Under the pieces are notes generated by a model. That model was not told the origin of the DNA and searched no databases. It was given only the letters and a program-made list of their open reading frames with translations. 64,000 nt of DNA from Phycomyces nitens (Eukaryota; Mucoromycota; Mucoromycetes; Mucorales; Phycomycetaceae). The stretch lies in the NCBI GenBank assembly GCA_022702545.1, contig JAHRBC010000003.1, positions 2,232,001-2,296,000 of the forward strand, written 5' to 3'. Of this stretch, positions 34,321-45,905 are shown piece by piece (position 1 is the stretch's first letter; each line of letters starts with the position of its first letter). The translations under genes were made by a program, and so were the position numbers.

Positions 34321-37300
34321 ATGAACAACAATTACAATAACATCAACAAAAACAACAATAACAATAACAACAAAAACAATACTGGTTCTTCAAGCGTCCT
34401 TAACCTCAGGGTTAACAAGATCAGACAATCGCAAACGTGTCCATGGTGCAAGGATGGAAAAGTCCGTGTTTTTAACTCATTTCGCCAGCATGTGAGGTTG
34501 AAGCATCCAGAAAAGGTGGACTCCGAGTATTTAAAGAAGTTGTTTTCTTGGAAGCAGGAGAAGTAAGTTTATTTGATAAAACCATAAGTATTATGTATTA
34601 ATATTAGGACCTTTAATAGTCCCATCTCGATGACTGGATCTGATCTTGATGAATCAGTAGACCCCTCTCGTTCTATGTCTATTGACCTTGGTGAATTTGC
34701 TTTTCAGCATTATGATCCTAATATTGACAACGAAAATGATTCTGGTGATGAAGATAGCCAAGACAATGATCAGAATGATGATGAATACGATGATATGTCA
34801 GATGCCGATGTCTATAACTCGGATGAAGATGACAACGATGAAACAGACTCTGTACTGCCCCAAATTGATGAAGCACTCCTTCTCAATACGATTCTGCCTT
34901 TGTCGAGAAGCTTTGAGGATCAATCGTATGATGCCGTTTCAGACACTACTGAAGAGGATATTGGTCGATTGAATTATGCAACAAGCCGAACAGAACAAGT
35001 GGATCACATTGTGGATATGACAAATCCATTCAAGTCCAGCGTTGAAGGATTGCTCCACGCATTCTTTTATGGTGACAAAGATCTTTGCTCGGAACGCATG
35101 GTGAAGAAGATCCATTATCTGCTGAAGCTCACCTTGAAGTTGCAAGAGGAATCTACGGAGACATTAGTCTTACCAGCCCCTGACAGAATCCTCAATTTCC
35201 AAAGTCGCATCAAGTCAAAGGTCCCAGTTCTCAGTCCTGTCGAATGCAAAGGAACGAACAAGGATGGAGAAGAGTATGCATTCTTCATGAACAAGCCCTC
35301 TGAGTACTTGAAGAACATTGCTGCCACACCGGGTATGATTGACCAAATATCTACCCTCCCTGATTTCACGACTGGCCAGATCATGAACTTGAATCAGGGT
35401 GATAAATGGAAACATCATGAAAGTCTTCAAACACCCATGATGACAGTTAACGGCCAGGACTATTGGATTGGTGATATTGCAAAAGACAGACATGGCTACT
35501 GCTGGCTATTGAGCAAGTTCCTCACCAAAGAAGGCCAAACTGTTTCTGGAGACAATTCAAAGATGGCTTTTGTTGAATCGTTCCGTTTCCTAAGCAGCTC
35601 TCTCGACAATATCGAACTTGGCATAATGACTGGATTGACTACCAACTTTGCGATCCTTCCGGAGAGGTACTTGGTACCATTGAATGAACTTGTTTGCCCG
35701 ATTCCAAAGGATCAGTCGTTCGGAGGAAATGGCTGTACAGTAGTCTATGACAGTAACGGAAGGTTGTCTCTGGTTCACGATGGCCTTGATCCCCATATCG
35801 CTTGTCTTTGGTCTGGAGCTTGTCCCTCTAATGGATTCAAACGTGCCTATCCCAGCTCTTCTCATAATGGTGCACGATATATGAAGGTTGTGGTTGCTCC
35901 TATCATCCTCTGGTCTGACGATACTTCTGGAAACAAGTCAAAGCAATACAATGTTTTTGACAGCTACTTAATGTACCTTGGCGCCATGTCTTTGGAAAAA
36001 AGAAGTCGTCGAGAGAATACTTTGTTTGTCTGCACATCGGATAAAAATCTGCGAGCTGTCGATATGCTAGGCCCAATTGTTGATAATCTTGCTCAGTTGG
36101 AACGTGGTATCGAAGTATATTCATATGATCATAATGAATACGTTCTTCTTGTCGCCCCTCTTCTCTTTTTGATGGCGGACAATCCTAGACACTCGCAGTT
36201 GGCTATGCACAAGGGTACCAACTCCAGATATCCATGCCGTAAATGTTTCTGCCCAAAACATTCTACGCTTTCTGGTCTTGTCCGATCAATGCCAAACTCA
36301 TCTGATACGTACATATCTCATGAGTATCCCAAGAAGCACTTGGCACATTTCCGTGATGCTGTTCAATTGAAAGGAACCGATATTCAAAAGTACAAGGTTA
36401 TGTCTGATACATATAGCTTTATTGTCAATGGTAGTGAAAAGTTTCTTCGTTTAGGTGCATTTGACCCAGCCCAAGATTGTCCAGTAGAGGTGCTCCATAC
36501 TGTCCCACTTGGTTGCATTAAATATCTGGTAGACTATCTGTTGAAGGAAGTTCTTAAACCTTCAGAAAGAGATCGTCTTGGTAGAGCGATTATGTCTAGC
36601 AGAAACAGCTCTGCGTACTCAAGAACTTTCAGGAATAATCTTCGCCACAGTGGTTCATTCGTTGGCCGAGATTATAAGCAGCTCATACAGGTTTTACCTA
36701 CGGTTCTTGGTACTGTATTCTCTGAACAAGTTGAACGTTTTGATGTCTTTATGCAATGCTTTACCTACTTGGGACAGTTGACCTCTTTGATATACCTTCG
36801 TGGTATTGAATGTGGCTCTGATGTGTATATCCATTCTTTACAAGTTGCATTATCAAATTTCACGAGATCTCTTTTTATGTTAGATCAACACTTGATTGGA
36901 AGTTCTGGAAAGCCCCCATGTTCTCTTTGCGCCCCAAGATACACATGCTCCACCATTTGGTCGACGATATACAAAGATTTGGATGCCCCCTTCAGTACGA
37001 GACCGAGAGTTCTGAACAGTTCAACAAGTTCATCCGTGAACATCTTTTCCAGACGAACCGACAGTACACTTCTCGCGATGTCGCCACTCGTTTTGGAAAG
37101 CAGTTCATGTGCCGGCAACTGTTCAACGGTCTATCCTTTGTGTATACCAAGACCTGGAAAGAAAATGGTGTCAAGAAAGAATGCCTAGTCCATGGCGAAA
37201 GTGGTTCTCTGATCCAAAGATTGCAGACTGAAAACGTGGATTTCAACAAGCACTTCTTTGGTGCTCGAAAGAACCAAACCGACAGCTACTATATCAACAA

Positions 37301-37649
37301 GTCCCAAGTAGTTGATGGCTTAACTGGACTCTTTTTGCATGGCAATACCTTGTTGCTTGGTAAAGTCTTGAGAAATCAAGATGGATCTTTTAGCTTGCAA
37401 AAGTACTTGTTAGTTACAGCCGACTATGATATTTGCTCTTCTCTTCCTGGTTTTTGCACTGATTCTTGTGGAAACCCGCATATCCGACCTTGTGAGATTA
37501 TCCCTGTGGATACAACTCTGAAATGCAAAGAGGTTATGGACTTTGGCTTTGTCGTTAATGGGCATGGAAACATTCATGTAATTAATGTATCAAAATTCGG
37601 TTCCTATTGGTCGTTAATTCTGAATGCCCATCTTTTTATTATCCAGTAA
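34321..37649 (+). pseudogene. Plavaka-like transposase of element F, spliced, one frameshift
   Basis: Exon 1 34321-34562, intron 34563-34607 (GTAAGT to TTAG), exon 2 34608-37649. The protein starts with an Asn-rich run, then a zinc finger (CPWCKDGKVRVFNSFRQHVR followed by LKH). A very acidic segment follows (residues about 120-175), then FMNKPSEYLKNIA, the core SDDTSGNKSKQYNVFDSY, YPCRKCFC, CPVEVLHTVPLGCIKYL, HMLHHLVDDIQRFGCP and ETESSEQFNKFIREHLFQ with TNRQYTSRDVATRF. The frame changes at 36905-36925, where GGAAAGCCCCC lacks one base; the lower frame runs from there to TAA at 37649. Its motifs align with E over the whole length. Single lesion, so it is recently inactivated or misread at a C-run. 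Confidence 0.85.
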
Positions 37650-38014
37650 AAATGCTTCAATATCAGTGATAAAATATAATTGGTTAGCTATTATTTATTT
37701 TAAGATAAACCCCCAGAAAAGCATAGGAGATTAAAAAATATATCAAAAAATAGACCAAAAGTACAAAAAAACAGTGATTACAAACTCACAGCCAATAATA
37801 ATTTTTTTTAGCGAAATAATTGCCTAAAACGTGTAAAAAATCAGTGGGTGTGTTTATAAGAGTGTTTCCATCTTTAGAATAAATAAAAGAATTATAGGTA
37901 GAAATAATACCTGTCTGAATAGTAAAATATTACTCAAATTCTGGGTAAAATCTTTCATTTCACTCAGAATTTCATATTATTTTACATATGTAAAAGGAAC
38001 ATATTTTTGCAGTG

Positions 38015-38495
38015 TCAGAATATATAAATAATATATATTGTATTCTTGTGATTTTGCTCAAGACAATCCAACAAGAAGAATCTGACAATCAGATGGGACT
38101 TGAAATAGATAAAGATGGTAAACAGGTAAACGGACAGGTAAATGGACAATGGACAAATCGACAATAGACAAACGGATAACAGACAAATGGACAAATAGAC
38201 AGATAGACAACAGACAAGCAGTGAGACAGTACTTGTAGATCTTAACAGTGTAAAACTTAGTATTTCCCACAGGACAATAGCTCAAGTTCAGGGACAATGT
38301 TCAAAAGAAATAGAGAGAAAACTGAATGTATTTTATTGAATAAAAAATGGAGCTCTTTTATACTAATTGACAACTGTGCATATAGTGACAATCTAGATAT
38401 AACTTATGCTAAATGATGATTATTGAGAAGAGTGTACAGTTCTTCAGGCATAATTACAAAAGAAAATAATTGAAAGGAAAATAAAAAGGAAACTA
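38015..38495. repeat. LTR-like unit a, left segment (interrupted by I and J)
   Basis: It matches the complete unit c at 49842-50350 nearly base for base, including the run of ACAAACGGACAGGTAAA-type short repeats (about 38110-38220). Its first about 34 bp (before TCAGAATATAT) were separated by element I. It resumes after J at 48505 and ends at 48819. No coding capacity. Confidence 0.8.
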
Positions 38496-38690
38496 CACTA
38501 CGGTGGAAAAAATGGTAGCTAACTACCGTTTTGGTAGCATTACTACCATTTTTTCCCACCAAAAAAAACGGTAGTAAAGACTCTGTATAAGGCGATTTTG
38601 GTAGCTGTTACCGTTTTTTTAGTGCGAAAAAAAAGGGTAGTTATGAGGCAGGAATAGGCACAGCTACCATTTTTTTTATCCAACCAAAAT
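38496..38690. repeat. Subterminal GGTAGTTA repeats, left end of J
   Basis: At least seven copies of the core GGTAG or CTACC flanked by ACCGTTTT or AAAACGG occur in under 200 bp, in both orientations (for example TGGTAGCTAACTACCG near 38513). Such arrays near CACTA ends bind the element-encoded TNPA-like protein in plants; here that is inference. Confidence 0.75.
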
Positions 38691-38921
38691 TGTTTCTTTA
38701 TATACTATAGCCTCTCTTTTATATTACTTTATATACTAGCACCCATTCTTTTTTTTACTGCCATTTATTTGAAATAATGGTTTATTTTTTATTATAATTT
38801 CGATTTATTTCAAATAATATTAAAATATATATAATAATAATATAGAAACATACCAAAAGCAAATACTATTTAATATTATAAAATGTATATGGTACAAACC
38901 TTTTACTCAATCTATACACGA

Positions 38922-39236
38922 TGCCAACAACATGTTGTTATGACTTGGATGGCCTTTGGTCTTCACCGATTGCTATAAAAATATTGTGGTCAGAGAATGA
39001 AGCAATCAAATAAACCGAGCTTATTATTTTGGATAGCATACCATTATACGTTGTGCTTGTCAATCGGCGTGCCAAGCATCTTGTTATGGATCACTGTCAT
39101 GACTTGGATAGCACCTTTGGTCTTCATCGATTGCTATAAAAATATTGTGGTCAGAGAATGAAGCAATCAAATAAACCGAGCTTATTATTTTGGATAGCAT
39201 ACCAGTATACGTTGTGCTTGTCAATCGGCGTGCCAA
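38922..39236. repeat. Tandem satellite in J, left two units (about 150-165 bp each)
   Basis: Unit 1 38922-39069 and unit 2 39070-39236 share the stretches CTTTGGTCTTCA, GATTGCTATAAAAATATTGT and AAGCAATCAAATAAACCGAG. The array is interrupted by element N exactly inside unit 3 (GTGCCAA) and continues at 45582. Confidence 0.85.
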
Positions 39237-39406
39237 CACTGGAAAAACTCCCAAATTTAGCATTGTATCAATGTGGCAAAAGGGTAGTGGAAATATAGAG
39301 CTTTTTTTCATCTCAGATATTTTTTTTACTTCAAATAAAAAGTGTAATTCTAATCCATTCTATTGGTTCGGGCAAAAGATTAAAAAACAATAGCTTTTTT
39401 TTCATC

Positions 39407-39413
39407 TATAAAA
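39407..39413 (+). promoter_or_regulatory. TATA-like box upstream of N transposase
   Basis: TATAAAA lies 66 bp upstream of the ATG at 39479, between the N terminus and the first exon, where a promoter is required. Confidence 0.4.
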
Positions 39414-39478
39414 TGACAGCAAATTAAAATATGTAGCACTTGTTTCCTTTTTTATCTCACAATCGAATCATATAAACA

Positions 39479-42400
39479 ATGTCTTCTATTTCCGCTCTTA
39501 ACAACACTGCCTGTTACTGCAACAAATGCAACAACAACCAGCAAGGATTCTCTATTGTATCCAAGCGCACTTCCCAGCGTCATGCCAAGAGAGCAAGATT
39601 TGAAGAAGTCTTGGATTTTGAAAACAGTATGTTATTTTCAATATTAATTTTATCTTTGCTGTGCAATAATAACCATTAGCCTTTAATTGAACTCAGGCAC
39701 ACAAAGTGCCGTGATGGACGTTGATGTTGAGGGTAAAAAATATTTATTTGAACACCAGTACAGGGCAATAAACTAATGTATTCTATATTTGTAGCAATCC
39801 CGACCTCTCAATCCGAATCCATGGAAACGGATGGTCAGGTCGGCCTACCATTTTTGGATTCCGTCCCGATGTCTGACGATGATTCAGTTGACAATGAGGT
39901 CAATGGCGATGACGCTGAAATCACCGATGACTCTGACAATGACAGTGATGATGAACCCGATGTTGAAGAGATCAATGTCGAGGAGTTTGATAGTGAAGGT
40001 CAGTATTGAATAGCTACAATACAAAAGCAAGCAAAGATTGAGTATTAATAATTTTCCTTTTTAAATAATAAACCCTTTTGCTACTCCTAGTATGCCCGAA
40101 AACCCAGTGCACAGGGCAATTGCCATTTTCGTTGTTCTGTTTGCATCCCGTTATGTGGTCAATAAGGGTGCTGTTGTCTTGATTGAGTTCATCAACAAAC
40201 TCTTGACGATTTATGGACAGGACTTCCAATTGCCTTCAAGCCTTTCTGGTCTCCAAAGCATGACGGGTTTCACTGCCTTGACCAAGGGTGTAAAGAGATT
40301 CGTTGTGTGCCAGGATTGCCACACGGTTTATGAGGAAGCTGGGTCTGCTCCCCTTCAGTGCAGTTCCGCCAAGCTTGGTTCCGTTTCTCCATGTGGTTGC
40401 CAATTGATGAAGCAATCATCATCTGGTGCTTTAGTCCCCAAACGTCAATACAGCTACCAGTCCGTCAAGCAGGCGTTGAGAGTCCTTTTCCTCCGCCTGG
40501 ATTTCGAAAGCAAGATCAGACAATGGAACCAGGAGTTGAAGATCGTTGATACCATGTGCGACGTTTACGATGGTGCAATGTGGAAGGGGTTGAAGGACAA
40601 GAACGGCGTTCCCTTTGTTGAAGACTCTCGATCACTCATGTTGACTCTCAACATTGATTGGTTTCAGCCATTCGATGGTATCAGTCATTCCTCTGGAGCC
40701 ATTTACCTGGCAATCAACAATTTGCCTCGAGAGGATAGGTTCAAGGCAGAAAACGTGATTCTTGTTGGTCTGATGCCTGGGCCAAAGGAACCAAGATCAG
40801 AGGAGATTAACAACTACCTCAAGCCCTTGGTCGACGAGTTGGAGCAGCTGTATGTTGGAATGTCTATTCCAAGTTATGAACACCCCACTGGAGTAACTGT
40901 CCGTGCTGCGCTCTTAATGGTTGCATGTGATATCCCTGCCGCCAGAAAAACCAGTGGATTCACGTCCCACAACAGTACGCATGCATGCTACAAATGCAGC
41001 CGTAGTTTCTCTCGCTTGGAAGGCACAAGCCATGTAGACTTTTGTGGGTTCGAGTTTGCCAAGTGGAGGCTTGCAAATGGTGCTGAAAACCGGGTGCATG
41101 CTGAGGAGTGGAAGAGTGCAAGTACGCCCTCAGAAAGGCATCAGCTGGAGGTCGAAAATGGTGTTCGATGGTCGCAGTTGCATCGCCTTGGATACTTTGA
41201 TCTAGTACGTGGAACGATCATTGATCCCATGCACAACATATTCCTGGGAACGGCAAAGAGGATGGTCGAGACGTGGACTGCCAGTGGTCTGATCACAGAC
41301 AACAATCTTCGTGAGATGCAGATGGTGGCAGAGACCATGGTGTTGCCTGCAGATTACGCAGTGTTGAAGACGAAGATTGGGAAGGGATTTCCCCATATGA
41401 AGGCCGACGAGTGGAAATCCTGGGTGCTCGTTTACTCCCCTGCTCTGTTGAAGACTGTTCTCCCTGCTGCCAAGTTCCAGAATTGGATCAGCTTTGTTGA
41501 CGCCTGCCGCCTCCTTACCAAGCCAACCATCACTTTTGACGAACTTGATGAAGCCCATAGTCACCTGGAAAAATTTGGTCAAGCCTGCAAACAACAATAC
41601 CCACACACTGTCCTCACCTGCAATATGCACCTACACCTCCATCTTCGCGAGACCATTCGTGATTTTGGACCAGTGTACGGCTATTGGCTCTTTGGGTTTG
41701 AGAGATACAATGGGTTGTTGAAGAACATTGAGACAAACAGAAGAGACGGGTTCGAGTCAACGTTTATGAAAACATTTGTCCAGAATTCGTACAAGGAGGA
41801 CTATACGAATGCCATCCTCAAGTCTTCGATATCAGCTCCTTTCCTCCCACTCATTGCCAAGCTCTCTTCATCCTTTGCCACCTTGTCTCCACCTGCACCT
41901 GCACCAACACGACGCCCATTCCGAATTCAAAATTTTGTGGATGCATCCCAAGATTCCGAATTCCCGATCAAGGGTAACGAGCCTCTTCCACCCTCTGCGT
42001 TTCCTCTGTTGCAAAAGTCTGCCACAAAAATGAGTGATGTTGACTATCCTCAATTGTTGGCTTACTGTGTGGATACGTATGACATTGACACCCTCCAGCA
42101 TTATCAACATGCCACTTCTTCTTCGTTGTTTGTTGACAATCAGATCATAAAGCTAAAATCGATAAATCTCCTTGGCCAAGTATATCGTGGGCACAATGGC
42201 TCTGGAAATGGTGGATCTCGTGTCCAAGCTTTGTTTGGCAACAGCACTGGTGAGAACCAGACCGCATATACTGGCGAAATACAGTATATTTTTGTCCACC
42301 AGTTCACGCCACCTCTCTCTGCCTCTGTTCATCTAAATCGCCGTGCTCATCAAAGCCAGCATGTTTTCGCCTTTGTCAGATGGTATGATGTGTCCTATGA

Positions 42401-42578
42401 TCGTTCACGTGAGGATGAAGGTGTTGACATCTGTTTGCCCGGCTTTTCTCCTGCTACTCATGAGTGCATCTTGCCAGTCCATCGCCTTCTCTTGGAAGTT
42501 GCGACTGCCACGCACACAAGCCGAAATGGTATAAAGAGGATGCTGGTCATCCCTTTGCCAAAGAAACTTTACATATAA
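39479..42578 (+). CDS. tnp2-family transposase of element N, open main exon
   Basis: Exon 1 39479-39626 (zinc-binding CYCNKCNNNQQGFS, then SQRHAKR), exon 2 39697-39732, exon 3 39795-39998 (acidic), phase-1 introns. The main exon is open from 40092 to 42578 (828 codons): hydrophobic AIAIFVVLFASRYVV, VCQDCHTVYEE, LTLNIDWFQPFDGISHSSGA, ACDIPAARKTSGF with HACYKC, DPMHNIFLGTAKRMVETW, HLHLRETIRDFGPVYGYWLF with FERYNG, then the C-terminal domain (QTAYTGEIQYIFVHQF, ILPVHRLLLEVA, VIPLPKK). The join of exon 3 to the main exon is uncertain: the acceptor CTAG at 40090 is one base out of frame, whereas CCCAG at 40107 (exon from 40108) keeps frame; a separate start at ATG 40092 is also possible. No internal stop. 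Confidence 0.85.
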
Positions 42579-42702
42579 TAAATAAATAAATATCTTTTCT
42601 CTTTCATAAAAAAAACAAACAGAAATAGCATTGCCTTTATAAATGTTGTCAAAACGTCACGCGTGTCAAAAAAAATAGATGGATAGATAAAAAAATATTT
42701 TA

Positions 42703-43885
42703 TTAAAGCCCATGTCTAAGAGCCCACTGAGGAAGACTGGGATTAAAATTAGTCGGGACTGCCACGTCCACAGTTCTGGCATAAACCCTTGACAACATTT
42801 GATGAGCATTTGCTCCAAGTTGGAGATCAACGAATCTGTCAACGACTTGGATGAATCGGTTAAACTATCAATTGCGCATCAGTAATCTACAGTCATTCAA
42901 TATACTATTTATAATCAGCTCAACAACTCACTTCATTGCTTCTCCAACTTGGGCGAATTGTGCGAACCACACGTCTTCTTCCTGCTTCAGAGACTTCGTT
43001 ATCTGATTCTCCCTCGGACATTGCTCCCTTTTGGAGTGCACCTATGCAGTTCCAACCCATCTCCTGGTTGATCTCAGCCCTGTTATTGTCATATGCTGCC
43101 AAACGACGAGCATAGTTCTACAAATATTATTATTAATATGCGTTTAATGGATTTTTAATATATTGCAAACAACTTACTTCGTTTGCACGACCAGATCTTC
43201 GTGAACGTCTGTTCAACGCAGCCCTCACAGCAGGAGACTCTCTCACTTTTCGGCATCTACTAATGAAATTCTTGTGGAGCCTCTCACGAAGATCCTTTTG
43301 CCTCATTCCGTCGCCAGCAAACTTACGCCCCAGGTAGACGAGCATTCGATCAACCAACTCCTTGTTGGGAGTCACGTTGAAGTGAACATCGGTGTTCCAC
43401 CTGGGCTTATCGTTGTTGGCCTCTACTTCTGCTGGGACAGTTGACCGAAACTTTGGATTCCACATGAATTTGCGGATCACAGCCTAATAATATATAAAAG
43501 TTAACAAACTGATAGTATAGTCTTTACTCTTTAGTATAATACTTACATAGACCTCTGTGGAAACTCTCTTGCTGGGGTTTGACAAAGCAATGGGATCCGC
43601 CACAACAACATTGCTAGTTGCACTGGTGGAGGCAGCAGGAGCAACAGGAGCAGCAGGAGCAGCAGGAGCAGCCTCAACGAAATTATCAATGGCAGTGATA
43701 GTCTCACGGTTTCCTACAATAATGACACCAAGTCTGGAATCCATCGTTACAAGTCTGGCGTTTGATGTCACCATCTCGCTTTCTATAATGGTCATCTTGT
43801 TCTCCATGGCAACAAGCTTTTCCAATATCAGATCCATGTCAGCAGTAGCAGGACGAGGAGCAATCGATCTTCTTTGGTTAACCAT
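42703..43885 (-). CDS. Gene 1 of element N: TNPA-like accessory protein, 330 aa, intact
   Basis: Exons on minus: 43547-43885, 43178-43483, 42932-43117 and 42703-42864, all phase 0. Exon 2 is 306 nt, identical in length to exon 2 in A, B and H although the sequence has diverged strongly. The N-terminal third has a probable coiled coil (MDLILEKLVAMENKMTIIES) and an Ala/Pro run (AAPAAPAAPVAPAAS). Exon 2 starts AVIRKFMWNPKF and ends in a basic Arg-rich stretch (NRRSRRSGRANE). Exon 3 has GAMSEGESDNE and the signature IRPSWRSNE. Basic and coiled-coil character suit a DNA-binding, self-associating protein; no named domain is recognised. It is convergent with the transposase, with 125 bp between stops. 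Confidence 0.75.
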
Positions 43886-44324
43886 TTTCTAGAATATGGT
43901 AAAGTATATTTCGATTATAATTATTAGTTTTTGTTCAATTGAAATAAAAATAAATATAATATACATACAAAAACTGTTTGGGTGAGTGAGTAAGTAAGTG
44001 TGTGTGTGTGTGGGTTGGTGTAAAGGTAAGAGAGGTTGAATACTATCAAAAAGGCCTTTATATATAGGCATTTTGAATGACTATAAAGATGTTCATCCAT
44101 TGTCTTGAAGCACTGAGATGCAAATCGGCCTTGATATTGTTTTTGGGCTCAATCCATCACACCTTCCGCAGCATGTTTCAAAGGTGAAAAATTTTTCAGA
44201 CTCTCTCCTTTTTCTTTGGTTCCCTTTATTTTTCCTTTTGTTTGCTTTTTTAATATCGGCGCCTTTCTCTGGTAAGACATTTTTTATACCTCTTTATACA
44301 CACAAATTAACCTCTTTTTCATAG

Positions 44325-45060
44325 ATGTGCGCTCCCATTCCAACTCATCCTTTCCACAATGGCCATCTAGACAAATACTCACTGGCCGCATTCACTGGTC
44401 CCGTCATCATGATAAAAATTATTTTCACTTTCTCTCTTAGATTGGCCAAACAACTTATGTAAGGATGCCATCAGCACCAGGTAAAATTTTTTCTTTCAAT
44501 CATACTTGTTCCTTCTCTGACTCTATTCCATTGTAGACTGCCCTTTCTATTCACGCCATCGGCCTCCTCCATCATTTGTGATTGTAATCATAAAGGTAAT
44601 ATTCTTTATAAATCTCTTTTTACTTATCTAAAATATTATTCAGACTATTTATTAATAATTATTATTATGTGTTTTATAGACTCACTTGGGCTTCCTTTGC
44701 ACACCATGCCCCCTACTTTGATAACCCATTTGACTCCTGGTATGTAAATTAAATATATCATCACTCTGTTCACCCATATTAATTTTTATTCCCTTTTTTA
44801 TAGTAAAACCCGCCACACAGCCCATCCAGCCTTACAATTCAAGTCCCCTTTGCCCACTCTTGCCCATCTCTTGCAATGTAAGTATCTTTTGTCACACAAA
44901 AATTTCCTCTTTGTACCCCACATCATTAACACTTCTTTATCTTTTACAGAACACTCCCGCAGCCCAAAAAATCACTGGATATTCATATTTTTGCAGGTAT
45001 TTTTTATGTAGAAAAATATTCCATCCAAATAGCAGCAAGCAACCGGGTAGAAACGGCTAG
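44325..45060 (+). CDS. Possible third gene of element N: six tiny exons, about 139 aa
   Basis: Exon-like units 44325-44397, 44441-44480, 44537-44595, 44680-44739, 44804-44877 and 44950-45060 join in one open frame from ATG (MCAPIPTHPFHNGHL) to TAG. Introns are 43-84 nt with pyrimidine-rich TAG or CAG acceptors; donors are GTAAAA, GTAATA, GTATGT and GTAAGT, the first (GTCCCG) being weak. The product is Pro/Thr/Ser-rich with several Cys (SSIICDCNHKD, SSPLCPLLPISC) and matches no family I know. A further upstream unit (44118-44271, with a hydrophobic stretch LLFLWFPLFFLLFAFL) may be an alternative first exon. It points away from gene 1. A non-coding spliced transcript is the main alternative. 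Confidence 0.4.
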
Positions 45061-45581
45061 GCATAGGAATAGGCGTAATAGTAGACCCTAAACCTAGAAA
45101 CATTATATTCTTTCTAATAAAAATAAAAACGTAAAACATTACCAATCAATTATAAACGGGAAATCAAATAATGGGTGATATATTACTGGTGAAGAAGAAT
45201 AAAGAAGCTTTCAATCCATTCATTTAATTGGCTTTCATGAAGAGTATGCTCAATATTTTCGACAAATACACGACCATGTATTTTCATGAATATATGATTC
45301 TCCCAATATTTCCAGGTCCATAAATACGGCACCAAAATAGAACCGTACTTTTAAATATTTCTTTTTGTTTTTCCAGATCAGATCAGTACACCGAAAGTGC
45401 TAACAGCCCTCACCTGCGGCACATTATTTCAAAAATCCACTACTAGATAGCACGTCAACGAGATAGCTGACAAGGTAGCTTGTCTCATAGTCGGAAAAAA
45501 AACCACCCTATGTTAAAACATCGCTTTATAGTACAGTATTGCCACTTTTACGTTATTGGAATTTCTTTATTTTTTGCAGTG

Positions 45582-45905
45582 CAAGCATCTTGTTATGGAT
45601 CACTGTCATGACTTGGATAGCACCTTTGGTCTTCATCGATTGCTATAAAAATATTGTGGTCAGAGAATGAAGCAATCAAATAAACCGAATATATTGTTTT
45701 GGGTAGCATACTAGTATATATTGTGCTTGTTAATCAGCGTGCCAAGCATCTTGTTGTGAATCACTGTCATGACTTGGAAGGCCTTTGGTCTTCATCAATT
45801 GCTATAAAGATATTGTGGTCAGAGAATGAAGCAATCAAATAAACCGAGCTTATTATTTTGGATAGCATACCAGTATATGTTGTGCTTGTTAATTGGTATA
45901 CCAAG
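45582..45905. repeat. Tandem satellite in J, right two units
   Basis: Unit 3 (45582-45739) and unit 4 (45740-45899) continue the array of 38922-39236 in the same orientation and phase; a partial fifth unit begins at 45900. Together four or more units of about 150-165 bp form one array split by N. Confidence 0.85.

Larger units (their letters stand above)
33356..37852. mobile_element. Plavaka-like DNA transposon F, 4497 bp, duplication TT
   Basis: Left end CACACCCACCGATTTTTA at 33356; right end AAAAAATCAGTGGGTGTG ends at 37852. TT flanks both sides. The CACACCCA terminus is shared with element E. It contains a spliced transposase gene on + and, upstream, a 1-kb region with a short tandem array and minus-strand splice signals. 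It is nested in element I. Confidence 0.85.
32324..38014. mobile_element. CMC element I, right part, containing F
   Basis: The right terminus ACATATTTTTGCAGTG ends at 38014 (inverted: CACTGCAAAAATATGTTCC). The bases after it, TCAGAATATATAAAT, match the interior of another LTR at 49842, so I was inserted in an LTR copy. The left terminus is not in the window, because the sequence runs into the H border. Visible interior is 32324-33355 and 37853-38014: very AT-rich, with no supported gene. Confidence 0.7.
39237..45581. mobile_element. CACTA/CMC DNA transposon N, 6345 bp, duplication CAA
   Basis: Left end CACTGGAAAAACTCCC at 39237; right end TTATTTTTTGCAGTG ends at 45581. CAA is repeated at 39234-39236 and 45582-45584, and the host satellite unit reads through when N is removed. 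N has the two-gene layout, inverted relative to A: transposase on + (39479-42578), gene 1 on - (42703-43885). A ladder of small exons on + (44325-45060) lies divergent from gene 1. All three are open, so N is the best candidate for an autonomous element in the window. Confidence 0.9.

Noticed and set aside
26157..38014. Pairing the left end at 26157 with the right end at 38014 as one element
   Set aside because: The segment 26157-32323 matches element A from terminus to terminus, so its right end is at 32323; the end at 38014 has a different subterminal sequence.
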